Position numbers and translations under genes: made by a program. From M3007 sp040397785 (lineage in GTDB: Bacteria; Bacteroidota; Bacteroidia; Chitinophagales; Saprospiraceae): a stretch of DNA of 64,000 bases. Every line of letters begins with the position of its first letter. Positions within the stretch are counted from its first letter, which is position 1. The notes under the pieces are model-generated. The model searched no databases and was not told the DNA's origin. It worked only from the letters and a program-made list of their open reading frames with translations. Of the stretch, positions 9,001 to 15,397 are shown piece after piece. The DNA lies in the NCBI GenBank assembly GCA_040397785.1, contig JBBAVI010000020.1:1-64000 (forward strand), in the 5' to 3' direction.

Positions 9001-11770
9001 TTCTAAAGGTAGAGTTAGCAGGGACGGTAACCGGGCCGGTCGTAACCGTTTCGCCCGACATCATGGCTTCCGCGCCATTTTGACCTTTTACCGTTGGCGT
9101 ATTTTTAACAGGTTCTGCTGATTTTTCAATTTCATCCGCAGGCGTATCTGTTTGTGGCGTATTTCCTGGATCGGCTACTGCAACCTCGGCTACTGGATCA
9201 TTGCCTACCAACGGCAATGGGTTGGTAGGCACAAGGCAGGTTGAACCGAATGTAAAGGGACCCACACCGCTTTGGTTGATAAAGGCCGTAGGTGATAAAG
9301 GCGAATTTGTATTGGCATTCCAGTTTGTGGGAGCTGTTGTACCGCCGCCCTGCACCAACAACTGGTGGGAGGCCGTAGCGGAACGATATTGGGCGTTGCC
9401 AATGGAGCCTGCCGGTGCGTTGGTCGTATTGCTTACAATATTGGCGCAAGTTTTATTGGTAAACACACTGCTCGAAGCGCCGGCTATTGCCTGCATGCAA
9501 TAAAAACCCGAAGCGCCAATTGAGATATTATTGCTCAAGATATTGGCATCCAAACGACCCGTACCACCGCTTGAACCGCAAATAAGACCGAAATCGTCGA
9601 AGCCTACCGCAACGTTATTCTGAATGAGCACTTTACCGACCGAGTTGGCTGTAGCCAATACCCGAATCGGAATACCAGAACCGGCAGACGTGGTTATGTT
9701 CGGGTTGTTCTGAATGCGTCCCTGAAAAGTAGAAGAGCCTTGGCCGTTAATATTAACCGCATTAATCCCCCGACTTTTGATCAAAGGGTTTCCGATGATG
9801 TTAAAATCCATGTTTGCAGTACCGGCAGTTACCAAGTCAATGGCAGCCGCAAGCCCAGTTGGCCCTGCATCAAAAGTTGAGCCCGTAATATCCACACTGG
9901 CTACTGCCGTGTTGTCGCTGATCACCTGGAGGCCGTTGGTTTTCGGCATGGTGAATGTCGAGTTGACAACATCCAGCGTCAAATTGGAAGAACCCAAGTT
10001 GTCAATTTCCAAACCGTCAGCGCCTAAAGTACTGGCCTGGTTGTCGCCGAACGTAGAGCTGGTCACAGTAAGGGCAAGCGTTTTATTCGTATTATATATA
10101 ACGGCAGCGCGCTCGCTCGGTTTTGTTAAAGAGGAACTGGTAATCGCACAGGTACCGTCTACATTGACCCCATACAAGCAACTTTCTTCCGTATCGGTAC
10201 CGCTACTCGCTACCCCGCAGTTAATCAGGGTACTGCCGATCAGGCTAAAGCCGGTTACGGTAGATAAGTTGATACCTTGCTCTGTTGTACCGTTGATGTC
10301 TACATTGTTTAAAACAGCCGTCGTCACCGTAGCTAAGTGGATGGCGGCATTACACAAGGTGTTATTTGCAGCATTACAGGTACCTGCATCAACGGTATTG
10401 GCGTTGGTGAAGGTCATATTTTTCAGGGTGATGTTCGTTGCATTTTGAATATCCACCCCGCGGTTGGTAATGTTTGAAATGGTACCGCCGGAGCCGTCGG
10501 TTGTGCCGGTACCAGTTATCTCGAAACTACCGGTCGTGCCGGAAATCAACATACCAGTTCCTGCACCTGCCGCCGAAACGCTTCTCAAAATCACATCAAG
10601 TGCGCCGCCGGTGGTCAAATTAATGGCCTGGCCTGCTGTATGTGCGATCGTCATATCGCGAATTTGCAAGGATGCTGTACCGCTGCCGGTCAGGGCAACA
10701 CCGCCAACCGTGTTGTTGATGTTAAAACCGTGCAGTTTGTTGTTCTGGCCTAAGGTCAGGTTGGTTGCGGTATGCGCGAGTACCGGATTGGTACCGCCCG
10801 TTGAAGGCAGTGTATTGCTGAAGGAAGGAACCGTGATACCGGCGATGCTTGCTATGGAAGACGAAGCGCCCGCACCGATTACAAACTGATTGTTCAGCAG
10901 GGTAAGGGGACCGGCATAGTTGGTTGCGGTGTTGCGATACAGGAAAATAATATCGCCTGCATCATCCGCAGCGCCGGCATTGAAATTAGCCATCGAATTG
11001 AACGGGGTGCCGAGGCGACCGTCGCCATTTACACCGGCGTTATTATCCACAAACCAGATCATTCTGGATACGTTGATGGTAACCGTACCGGTGCTGGCAA
11101 ACAAACCATCAGTGGCTGTATAAGTAAACGTAGTGGCACCTTCAAAACCTGCATTCGGTTTAAAGGTGAACGTACCATCAGGATTCATTACAACCAAACC
11201 TTGGGTACCAGCCTGATTAAGGGCTGTAGCCTGAATGGCATCGCCGTCCAGGTCAAGGTCATTGCCTAATACACCACCTGCGGTCGTGTTTACATTTAGT
11301 CCAACGTTACCTATACAATTATAGGTGTCGGCATACAAGATTGGCGATCTTTTGAGCGAACCTGCTACCAAGGTCGTATTGGGATCGATCTGATCGGTCA
11401 TGCTCAGTGCAGTGGCATCCATCGCACCGCTGTTGGTGATCGTAATGGTGTAGGTTAATTCATCGCCCGGACTTGCACCGGCCAAACCAATATCGTTTGA
11501 AATGGAGAAAGTTTTGGTCACCGCAATAATCGGTGCCATACCAACCGGAGCACGGTCGGCCAAACGTGTGATTTCAGCCGCATCTTTTAAAGGCAGGTCA
11601 AGATGGCCATACAACAAACCCCAATCCGCAGCAACGCGGATATAGGAAGATTGTGGCGTAATAGACTCCGTTGCAGGTTTAACGGGAGTCAGTGGCGTCG
11701 GATTGTTTTCCGGTACGCCAAACCAGGACAACATTGCACTAAAAACAGAATACGTAAAGAGTAGTTTCAT
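2..11770 (-). CDS. Giant secreted adhesin (beta-helix, SdrD-B, Calx-beta, GEVEDY modules), C-terminus beyond the window
   Basis: An uninterrupted frame of 3,923 codons runs off the left edge; the frame was checked near 9182, 7295, 5402 and 2. The start ATG (11768-11770) opens a plausible signal peptide (MKLLFTYSVFSAMLSWFG). In order I see a DUF11-like domain (about 11520-11340), a cadherin/Big-like domain (11330-11065), a right-handed beta-helix region rich in Asn/Gly/Thr (about 11060-9200), an SdrD-B-like unit (8870-8560), three Calx-beta repeats, a lamin-tail-like domain starting INEADSDTPGTD (7360-6820), then a long run of Calx-beta repeats ending in TITNDDA, interrupted by three D[YW]GD + GEVEDY blocks. 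I count about 17 Calx-beta units. Calx-beta units bind Ca2+ in known families. The role is inferred: cell-surface adhesion or matrix, probably T9SS-exported, though no sorting domain is visible because the end is missing. Confidence 0.93.
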   Translation of the reverse strand, partial: MKLLFTYSVFSAMLSWFGVPENNPTPLTPVKPATESITPQSSYIRVAADWGLLYGHLDLPLKDAAEITRLADRAPVGMAPIIAVTKTFSISNDIGLAGASPGDELTYTITITNSGAMDATALSMTDQIDPNTTLVAGSLKRSPILYADTYNCIGNVGLNVNTTAGGVLGNDLDLDGDAIQATALNQAGTQGLVVMNPDGTFTFKPNAGFEGATTFTYTATDGLFASTGTVTINVSRMIWFVDNNAGVNGDGRLGTPFNSMANFNAGAADDAGDIIFLYRNTATNYAGPLTLLNNQFVIGAGASSSIASIAGITVPSFSNTLPSTGGTNPVLAHTATNLTLGQNNKLHGFNINNTVGGVALTGSGTASLQIRDMTIAHTAGQAINLTTGGALDVILRSVSAAGAGTGMLISGTTGSFEITGTGTTDGSGGTISNITNRGVDIQNATNITLKNMTFTNANTVDAGTCNAANNTLCNAAIHLATVTTAVLNNVDINGTTEQGINLSTVTGFSLIGSTLINCGVASSGTDTEESCLYGVNVDGTCAITSSSLTKPSERAAVIYNTNKTLALTVTSSTFGDNQASTLGADGLEIDNLGSSNLTLDVVNSTFTMPKTNGLQVISDNTAVASVDITGSTFDAGPTGLAAAIDLVTAGTANMDFNIIGNPLIKSRGINAVNINGQGSSTFQGRIQNNPNITTSAGSGIPIRVLATANSVGKVLIQNNVAVGFDDFGLICGSSGGTGRLDANILSNNISIGASGFYCMQAIAGASSSVFTNKTCANIVSNTTNAPAGSIGNAQYRSATASHQLLVQGGGTTAPTNWNANTNSPLSPTAFINQSGVGPFTFGSTCLVPTNPLPLVGNDPVAEVAVADPGNTPQTDTPADEIEKSAEPVKNTPTVKGQNGAEAMMSGETVTTGPVTVPANSTFRILFRATIDSPFPAGVCSVSNQASVSGSNFSTVLSDDPDISGASNPTLTPFAGIAVGNLVYNDVNRNTVFDAGDAGINGVLLNIYVDVNNNNALDAGDGAPLGTATTTTVGMQDGTYSFDVCPGTYIIEVAPSNFAMGGALYNSGQPLVSSPTTAAPDPDFSPTDNDDNGNAVAGFGVATAAFSVSAAIAHVDFGFKTPTTVTISDLTLSEGNGGGTTLFNFTLNRSDTDEAFSLTVNTANGTASSASDYTAVSGGTVSFFAGGSPTATVTVLVNRDAMVEANETFTVNLSGAPTGIYLTDAQALGTINNDDAAVVTLSAGVPQNEGTNLVFTATLNNPVQGGFSVAYTTNNGTATTAGNDYTDNDGSITFAGTVGETQTITVLTTVDSKVELDETLTVSLGAVTSAPAGVTTAGSPQTGTILNNDAATVTINNVSLAEGNAGTTAFVFTVTLTGEVDAAVNLDYATVDGTATLANNDYMTASGALASFNANGGASQTRTVTVTVNGDLTFESNETLLLRLSNLAASGRNVVFSPSGITLDGTGTIVNDDQAPVLINEADSDTPGTDAAEFVELYDGGVGNTPLTGLVVVFYNGSNDQSYAAFDLDGFTTDANGYFVLGNSGVPGVDLVFGGNILQNGQDGIALYNANASDFPTGTAVTTTNLIDALVYDTDDADDLGLLVLLNAGQPQVNESGNGDATCNSMQRIANGSGGFRNTATYQALPPTPNAANFVPLVNITVSPLSTNEDGVTNLTYTITRTGATDCSLSVPFTVTGTAAVSDYSGIPSSPILIPAGSASVVITVDPVADVIVEPNETVIITLTDGATYDLGANPAATGTITNDDAAVLTLSGGISQNEGTNFVFTATLNNPVQGGFSVPFATDNGTATTADNDYTDNDGSLVFTGTAGEFQTITVVSTTDNKVELDETFTVALGALTGAPAGVTTAGSPQTGTITNDDAAVVSIAANVSQSESTTPQAFSVTLSNPVDVAVTVQFSTSNGTATTADNDYNAIASQTVTFAAGTTTAQTVNVTINNDNKVEADEVFNTSIGTLAAGTRNVSLGTTTRTGTIVNDDAAVVTLTGGGSANEGNSGTTSRVFTVTLSNPVQGGFTLPYSTNDGTATVADNDYVDNDGPALVFAGTAAEAKTITVLVNGDTKVEANETFTVALGAITGAPAGVTTAGSPQTATITNDELDWGDGPDTLPTLSFNNGARHNTVLGFQLGAAIDGDPDGQGTSGSFNNLANGDDTDADGDDEDGVTLPGVFVRGTTATITVNASQAGKLDAWMDFNWNRNLGDAGEKIFNNIALAAGNNVLTFAVPSNAVVGSSFLRFRFSSAGGLSNSGLAADGEVEDYRTNIVDNQFSINSPSVVEGNAGTSNLTFTISRTTNTTASSVNYAITGGTATSGTDYAPFAAGTVNFTAGGALTQTITVTVNGDVVVENDETVVITLSNPVNGGIAVSPGTGTITNDDAAVVTLTGGSAQNEGNAGTVTYTFTATLNNAVQGGFTVPYTTGGGTAIAGSDYTDNDGTLTFAGTVGEIKTWSVNVNGDITVELDETFQGALGALSGAPAGVTTAGSPQTATITNDDAAMINIAANVSGPEATTPQTFSVTLSNPVDVAVTVQFNTADGSATTADVDYTGIVNQLVTFAANTTTAQSVNVVITNDPKVEANETYTGTISGLSASGRNVTLGTATRTGTITNDDATTLFIAGPVSLNEGNAGTTNYVFSISLTAPVQGGFTVNYTTNDGTATLANLDYADNDGTLTYTGVFNETKTVTVQVIGDLNIENNEVFTLLLGAIAASSPEQTAAISITGNNPETGTIVNDELDWGDAPTAAQSGFAGTYPTLSANNGARHAEVPGGLRLGATVDADLDGQPNALANGDGADEDGVTLPGALIINAPANITVNASGAGSLNAWVDYNRDGDWNDAGEQVLTNTAVVAGNNALSFSVPGTASLGGSFVRFRVSTASGTGVSGLAADGEVEDYAISILDNQFSINDPSVAEGNAGTSNLVFTVSRTTNATASSVNYAITGGTATSGSDYAPLAAGTVNFTAGGALTQTVTVTVNGDLVVEDNETVIITLSNPVNGGISDNTGIGTINNDDAANLTLSGGIAQNEGNAGTTTYTFTATLSAAVQGGFNVVYTTNNGTAITADNDYIDNDGTLSFAGNSGETQTITVLVNGDNKVELNETFTGALGLISGTTTVQNAAITLAGSPQTATITNDDAAIVNIAGNVSGPEATTPQNFSLTLSNPVDVNVTVLFNTTDGTAATADNDYTGITNQTVTFLAGTTTAQTVPVAIVNDSKVEANEIYNVAIGSLNATGRNVSLGTAVATGTITNDDNATVTLSGNIVNPEGNVGLTNYVFTVTLNNAVQGGFSVNYNTNNSSASFGSDYIDNDGDLVFTGTANEVQTITVQGIGDFIVENNESFRINLNSISGVPIPGTVVFGNAQAFGDLLNDEVDYGDAPDSYGTLLASNGARHNAFPTLFLGNATDGDADGQPTGTANGDDTDAEGDDEDGVTLPNPLITNVTANVVVNASAAGFIDAWVDFDNNGNFSGAGEKVFNGVAVVAGSNNLSFLVPNGATPALTFARFRLSSTGGLNFNGLANNGEVEDYQVQIVNTQFSISDPVITEGNAGTTNLAFVITRSNNASACSVNYAITGGTAISGSDYQALAAGTASFTAGGALTQTINVVVNGDVTVELNETVEMTLSNPVNGTILDGTGLGTINNDDAAVLSVSSPVVVEGGPINTVTLTFNLTLSNPSDANVVVNYATVDGTATIANNDYLSASGNHTFTPGQTSKQVVVTIVGDCVIEPNETFILRLSNLVNNGRNITLSGGGATTDGTGTITNDDFAPTFTVTGGGARCTTDNIGLPVGLNGSQTGVNYQLLLNGNNVGAPVAGTGNAISFGDQLAVGTYTVVATITATGCTQTMLGSVSIATFTCNTTISDPCVCLNNATNLTNGQFGEQIKVNAPSSQVWTVSAVTGLFTNFSAAPPAAPTPIT
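1640..5440 (-). repeat. Two complete about 1.9-kb tandem super-modules within the adhesin gene
   Basis: Each unit encodes a D[YW]GD[AG]P block, a GEVEDY domain and four Calx-beta repeats. Unit boundaries, read from the DWGDGP/DWGDAP/DYGDAP motifs, fall near 5430, 3530 and 1630, so the period is about 1.9 kb; a third, incomplete unit continues to the left edge. Corresponding Calx-beta units in different super-modules resemble each other more than their neighbours do. For example, the GAPAGVTTAGSPQT stretch recurs at the same place in the cycle. This points to segmental duplication of the whole unit rather than single-domain duplication. Confidence 0.8.
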
Positions 11771-11910
11771 AACAACTTATCGGTGTGAGGTATTACAACG
11801 AAAAGACCGAAAATTCGGCCAGAATTTAGTTTGAAATCAAGCAATAAAATCCAAACACGGAAACACAAAGGTTTCGTACTGGAAATGAAGTGTCCATTGA
11901 ACAATAAAAT

Positions 11911-11978
11911 ATGGAAAGCACCCATAATAATGCGTAGGTGCATGGCGGGCGATTGCCGCGGTGTGAGAGACTTTCCAT
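11911..11978. ncRNA. Possible three-way-junction structured RNA or leader element
   Basis: The ends pair perfectly (ATGGAAAG at 11911-11918 with CTTTCCAT at 11971-11978). Inside are two hairpins: GCACC/GGTGC (11918-11922 with 11937-11941; G11918 can pair with either partner) and GCGG/CCGC (11945-11948 with 11956-11959) with a 7-nt loop. If transcribed on the minus strand it would sit about 140 nt upstream of the adhesin start codon. I do not recognise a known riboswitch or tRNA in it, and folding was judged by eye only. Confidence 0.25.
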
Positions 11979-12175
11979 GAGATTAAAAAATAAAATTACC
12001 ATCAAAGGTAAGTAGGCGAATTGTTGATACCAAACCTATAATGCACTTTTATTTACATTAAATCTGTTTTTTTTTAAATCTTTTAAAATGAGTGCGTTCG
12101 TGCCTTGCGACAACAATGTTAGGTTTCTATATCCAAAAAATACATTTTATTTTACACAAAGCAGATACACAAAAG

Positions 12176-12194
12176 AATGTAAGTCTTACATTTG
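12176..12194 (+). promoter_or_regulatory. Palindromic operator overlapping a -7 box ahead of the collar operon
   Basis: AATGTAAG-T-CTTACATT is a perfect 8-bp inverted repeat (12176-12192) that overlaps TACATTTG (12187-12194), an exact match to the Bacteroidota -7 consensus TAnnTTTG. No good TTTG -33 element stands 19-20 bp upstream. A repressor bound at the palindrome would block this promoter. The site lies about 100 bp upstream of the first gene. Confidence 0.4.
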
Positions 12195-12291
12195 CCTTGC
12201 ATAAAGTACAATTTCTATATGCAGTACCTCAACTGCCCCCCCTAAGTGTCTGTTTATCAGGCCCTTTAATCGATTGAACAACCTAATATAC

Positions 12292-12969
12292 ATGAAAAGA
12301 AGAACTTTTGTACGTAATGCAGCCGTTGGCGCACTGGGAGTGAGCGTTCAGTCATCCTTTGCTTATGGTGCTGAAAATACCAAGACCCATATCTGGGACT
12401 GGATGCAACATCTAAAAGATTTAGCCCAAACCAAACGGCGTACCCAGGCGCAAAGGGGTTCTGAAACTTTCCTTTCATTGGTTGAAGATCTAAATCGCTA
12501 CTTTGCTGCACGGGGTTATGCGCCTGTTGCAGGGGCGGGCTTTTTCTTTACAGGAACGTTTGAAAATACCTGCTTTTTCCCATTACAATTGCGCAATGCA
12601 CGTGCCGGTGCTACCGATTTATTGGTGCCAATGCTCGCTTTAAATGCGGAAGGCCAGTGGTACCATGCACTTACCCTGACCGGTTACCAATTAGAAGCAT
12701 TGCACCATGCTGCGCAAAAGTTGGATGCACAATTGCTCAACCTTGCAGATTATTTGCTTCCTGTTTCCGTGCAAGTATCCAATCAATATAATCGCCCTCA
12801 TTTTATAACCAAAATGGGCACTTTGTGTATTGAAACCCACATAGAAGGAAGTCAAAGCAAAACCCAGGTAACGGTTAAATCTGGAAATGAAACAGTGTTT
12901 TCCGACACGTTTATTTCCAAACACTGCCTTACCAGTTCACCCAATCTTGCACCACTGAACAAAATCTGA
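12292..12969 (+). CDS. Tat-signal exported protein of unknown function
   Basis: The protein has 225 residues. The ATG at 12292 is preferred over the upstream TTG at 12274 because it begins MKRRTFVRNAAVGALGVSV, a twin-arginine-type signal (RRTFV followed by a hydrophobic stretch). The rest is a soluble domain with no family I recognise; it is rich in aromatic residues around positions 70-110 and has a beta-rich C-terminal part. It ends 5 bp before the first collar gene, so it is probably the first gene of that operon. Tat export suggests it folds in the cytoplasm before crossing the inner membrane. Its relation to the collar proteins is inferred from position alone. Confidence 0.75.
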   Translation: MKRRTFVRNAAVGALGVSVQSSFAYGAENTKTHIWDWMQHLKDLAQTKRRTQAQRGSETFLSLVEDLNRYFAARGYAPVAGAGFFFTGTFENTCFFPLQLRNARAGATDLLVPMLALNAEGQWYHALTLTGYQLEALHHAAQKLDAQLLNLADYLLPVSVQVSNQYNRPHFITKMGTLCIETHIEGSQSKTQVTVKSGNETVFSDTFISKHCLTSSPNLAPLNKI

Positions 12970-12974
12970 ACACC

Positions 12975-13490
12975 ATGGCAGAACCATTTTTATCAGAAAT
13001 AAGGTTGATGAGTTTTAACTATGCTCCCAATGGATGGGCGCTGTGTAATGGCCAATTACTTCCCATCAATCAAAATCAGGCGCTTTTTTCCTTGCTGGGC
13101 ACAACTTTTGGTGGCAATGGACAAACAAATTTTTCATTGCCCAACCTGCAAGGCCGTACACCAATCCATTCAGGAAATGGCTTTACCCTCGGTCAGGCTG
13201 GCGGGGCGCAGAACCATACCCTGAACATCAATGAAATTCCGGCGCACATACATTCATTGAATGCCATTGCACCGAGCAATAACACAACGAATACGAATAT
13301 TACGACCAATAATTTCCTATCCAATTCGGCACCTGCTGAAATGTACAGCAACAATGCGAGCGGCTTAGCACCTGCCATTGCCGGTACGCTCAATTCAGTT
13401 GGCGGATCCCAGCCACACCTTAACATGCAGCCCTATTTGGTGATCAATTTTTGCATCGCCTTACAAGGCATTTTCCCAAGCCAAAACTAA
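12975..13490 (+). CDS. Phage tail collar domain protein, subtype A (Mdp-type)
   Basis: The protein has 171 residues. Residues about 6-62 form the tail-collar domain: EIRLMSFNYAPNGWALCNGQ, then LFSLLGTTFGGNG, then LPNLQGRTPIHSG. The C-terminal half has the conserved IPAHIH and QPHLNMQPYLVINFCIALQG segments. Known family members are short stand-alone proteins related to phage tail-fibre tips (microcystin-dependent protein group); their cellular role is poorly defined. No signal peptide is visible. It shares the SAPAEMYS stretch with the gene at 16656, which makes that gene its counterpart in the second triplet. Confidence 0.88.
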   Translation: MAEPFLSEIRLMSFNYAPNGWALCNGQLLPINQNQALFSLLGTTFGGNGQTNFSLPNLQGRTPIHSGNGFTLGQAGGAQNHTLNINEIPAHIHSLNAIAPSNNTTNTNITTNNFLSNSAPAEMYSNNASGLAPAIAGTLNSVGGSQPHLNMQPYLVINFCIALQGIFPSQN

Positions 13491-13514
13491 CTCCAAACAT
13501 TAAATTTTTATACC

Positions 13515-14018
13515 ATGGCACAACCCTATGTAGGTGAAATTCGAATGTTTGCTGGCAACTTTCCACCGGCTGGATGGTTTTTTTGTGAGGGACAATTATT
13601 GCCGATTTCAGAATATGAAACGCTTTTTCAATTGATCGGCACCTCATATGGCGGCGATGGCCAAGAGACGTTTGCATTACCTGATTTGCGGGGACGATTG
13701 CCCATTCATCAAGGAAGTGGTTTTACGTTGGCACAAACAGGCGGCGTGGAAACAGTAACCCTTACTCCCAATCAGATACCGAGCCATAGCCACGCTTTTC
13801 AAGTATCCACCAATATTGCCAATAGCCCCAATCCAGGAAATAATTATTTGGCCCTTTCATCGCAGGTAAATGCCTTTTTTGGTGACACTCCATCCGTAAA
13901 CATGAACGCAGGCGCCGTTTCCAGTGTAGGCGGAAACCAGCCGCATCCCAACATGCAACCCTATCTTTGCGTGAATTTTATTATTTCACTGTTCGGAATA
14001 TTTCCTTCACCAAATTAA
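13515..14018 (+). CDS. Phage tail collar domain protein, subtype B
   Basis: The protein has 167 residues. The collar domain spans residues about 6-62 (GEIRMFAGNFPPAGWFFCEG, TSYGGDGQETFALPDLRGR). It differs from subtype A by the FAGNF and FCEG signatures, by the Q-rich IPSHSH linker, and by the segment NNYLALSSQVNAFFGD. That last segment recurs almost unchanged in the gene at 17203, so the two are positional counterparts. The gap to the previous gene is 24 bp and to the next 12 bp, consistent with one transcript. The three subtypes may form a hetero-trimeric or stacked tip; this is inference from order and similarity. Confidence 0.88.
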   Translation: MAQPYVGEIRMFAGNFPPAGWFFCEGQLLPISEYETLFQLIGTSYGGDGQETFALPDLRGRLPIHQGSGFTLAQTGGVETVTLTPNQIPSHSHAFQVSTNIANSPNPGNNYLALSSQVNAFFGDTPSVNMNAGAVSSVGGNQPHPNMQPYLCVNFIISLFGIFPSPN

Positions 14019-14030
14019 AATCAGATTTCC

Positions 14031-14552
14031 ATGGCAGATCCATTTGTAGCCGAAATAAGAATATTCCCATTCAATTTTTCTCCACAAGGATGGGCATTTT
14101 GTAATGGCCAATTTCTTCCACTTTCGCAAAATACCGCGCTGTTTTCCCTATTAGGGACTATCTATGGAGGTAATGGTCAAAGTAACTTTGCGCTACCTAA
14201 TATGCAGGGAAACGCGCCCATGCACCCCGGCCAAGGCCCAGGGTTGTCGCTGCGTGATTTGGGAGAAGAAGGCGGCTCTCAGACTGTAACGCTACTGACT
14301 TCCGAAATACCAGCGCATACACATGGCCTTCGGGCGGCACCCGATCCGGGTGACACCAATATCCCGCAGGGCAATGCTTTGTCGCGTTCATCCGGTGCTG
14401 CGATTTACAATGCCGCTACTTCGCCGGTAGTTGCCATGAATCCTGGTATTATCAGTGTGGCAGGCGGCGACCAACCGCATAATAATATGCAACCTTATTT
14501 GACCCTCAATTTTTGCATCGCTTTGCAAGGCGTTTATCCGCCAAGAGGCTAA
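14031..14552 (+). CDS. Phage tail collar domain protein, subtype C
   Basis: The protein has 173 residues. Its collar domain (AEIRIFPFNFSPQGWAFCNG, LFSLLGTIYGGNGQ) covers residues about 6-62, followed by a longer GQGPGLSLRDLGEEGG loop. The C-terminal half contains DPGDTN...GNALSRSSGAAIY, which also marks the gene at 17737. It is third in the first triplet and ends 17 bp before the acetyltransferase gene. Confidence 0.88.
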   Translation: MADPFVAEIRIFPFNFSPQGWAFCNGQFLPLSQNTALFSLLGTIYGGNGQSNFALPNMQGNAPMHPGQGPGLSLRDLGEEGGSQTVTLLTSEIPAHTHGLRAAPDPGDTNIPQGNALSRSSGAAIYNAATSPVVAMNPGIISVAGGDQPHNNMQPYLTLNFCIALQGVYPPRG

Positions 14553-14569
14553 ATTTGTGGTTGTAAACG

Positions 14570-15082
14570 ATGGCAGCAGGGGCAGCATATCAGGAACTCA
14601 TTCGTTTTCGGACAATCCAGGCAGAAGACGAAACGCTTTTGAATCAAATTTATGCCAGTACCCGCACAGCGGAACTGGCCCAAGTTGATTGGCCCCCCGA
14701 ACAAAAAGAGGCGTTTTTAAACCAACAGTTTCTGGCGCAGCATGATTACTACCTAAAGGTGTATTCCGATGCGTTTTATTGGATTATTTTAAAGGGCGAA
14801 CAATCGGTGGGGCGCTTATATTTGCACCATGGTAGTACCTCGCACCGTATCATTGATATTGCATTATTACCCGAATTTCGCAACCAGGGCATTGGCGCTT
14901 ACATTTTGCAGCAAATCATACAAGAATCATTTGCACAAGGAAAATCCGTGAGCATTCATGTAGAGCACTTTAACCCAGCACTTCATTTGTACGAACGAAT
15001 TGGATTCAAACACATTGACACGTTTAACAGCGTGTATTTTTTAATGGAATGTACCCCTGAAACTTATCAGCAGCCTATTTAA
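14570..15082 (+). CDS. GNAT family N-acetyltransferase
   Basis: The protein has 170 residues and a single GNAT domain. Motif A is visible at about residues 101-120 (LPEFRNQGIGAYILQQIIQE), giving the R-x-x-G-x-G pyrophosphate-binding loop for acetyl-CoA. Motif B follows with NPALHLYERIGFKHIDT, ending in the usual FxxxxxxxYFLM strands. The acceptor substrate is unknown. It lies between collar subtype C and the DUF6916-like gene with 17- and 18-bp gaps, so it probably acts in the same process; modification of a collar protein or its ligand is one possibility. Confidence 0.85.
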   Translation: MAAGAAYQELIRFRTIQAEDETLLNQIYASTRTAELAQVDWPPEQKEAFLNQQFLAQHDYYLKVYSDAFYWIILKGEQSVGRLYLHHGSTSHRIIDIALLPEFRNQGIGAYILQQIIQESFAQGKSVSIHVEHFNPALHLYERIGFKHIDTFNSVYFLMECTPETYQQPI

Positions 15083-15100
15083 TTATTCTGAGACTCAACC

Positions 15101-15397
15101 ATGCTAGATACCCTTTCCATTGCTGATTTTGAACCTTACCTGCAAACGGAATTCTCCATTCGTTTTACGCAAGAAGTGACGCTCCCTGCCCAATTAATAG
15201 AGGCCAAAACATTGAATACCTATTCTGGACTGGAACGCAAACCATTTTCGCTGATTTTTCGCACCCAACAAAAGGACGCATATTACAATCAGGCGATTTT
15301 TGGCGTACAACACCCCGAAAAAGGTGAAATCCTGATGTTTATGGTGCCCCTTGGCTTAGACAGCGAAGGCATGCGTTACGAAGCCATTTTCTCTTAA
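15101..15397 (+). CDS. DUF6916-like small protein
   Basis: The protein has 98 residues, is soluble and beta-rich. It starts MLDTLSIADFEPYLQTEFSI and has a central RKPFSLIFR strand and a C-terminal GILMFMVPLG-like strand pair (EILMFMVPLG). I assign it to the DUF6916-type small proteins that accompany collar-domain genes; this is recognition from memory, not a search. Its stop overlaps the next start (TAATG at 15395-15399), which implies translational coupling to the methyltransferase-like gene. Confidence 0.65.
   Translation: MLDTLSIADFEPYLQTEFSIRFTQEVTLPAQLIEAKTLNTYSGLERKPFSLIFRTQQKDAYYNQAIFGVQHPEKGEILMFMVPLGLDSEGMRYEAIFS

Larger units (their letters stand above)
11771..12291. other. Divergent intergenic region between the adhesin and the collar operon
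   Basis: This 521-bp spacer carries no convincing gene. It holds the upstream regions of two divergent transcripts: the adhesin (minus) and the Tat-signal/collar operon (plus). A compact fold is predictable at 11911-11978, and a palindrome-overlapped promoter lies at 12176-12194. The plus-strand reading frames here are short and have biased composition. Confidence 0.6.

Noticed and set aside
45..11123. Many plus-strand ORFs of 60-370 codons opposite the adhesin
   Set aside because: They are antisense shadows of one repetitive 3,923-codon frame; their translations are low in complexity and repeat with the same period as the adhesin modules.
11911..11978. tRNA gene
   Set aside because: Only two internal hairpins are present, there is no GGTTCGA-type T-loop, and the end is not CCA-like.
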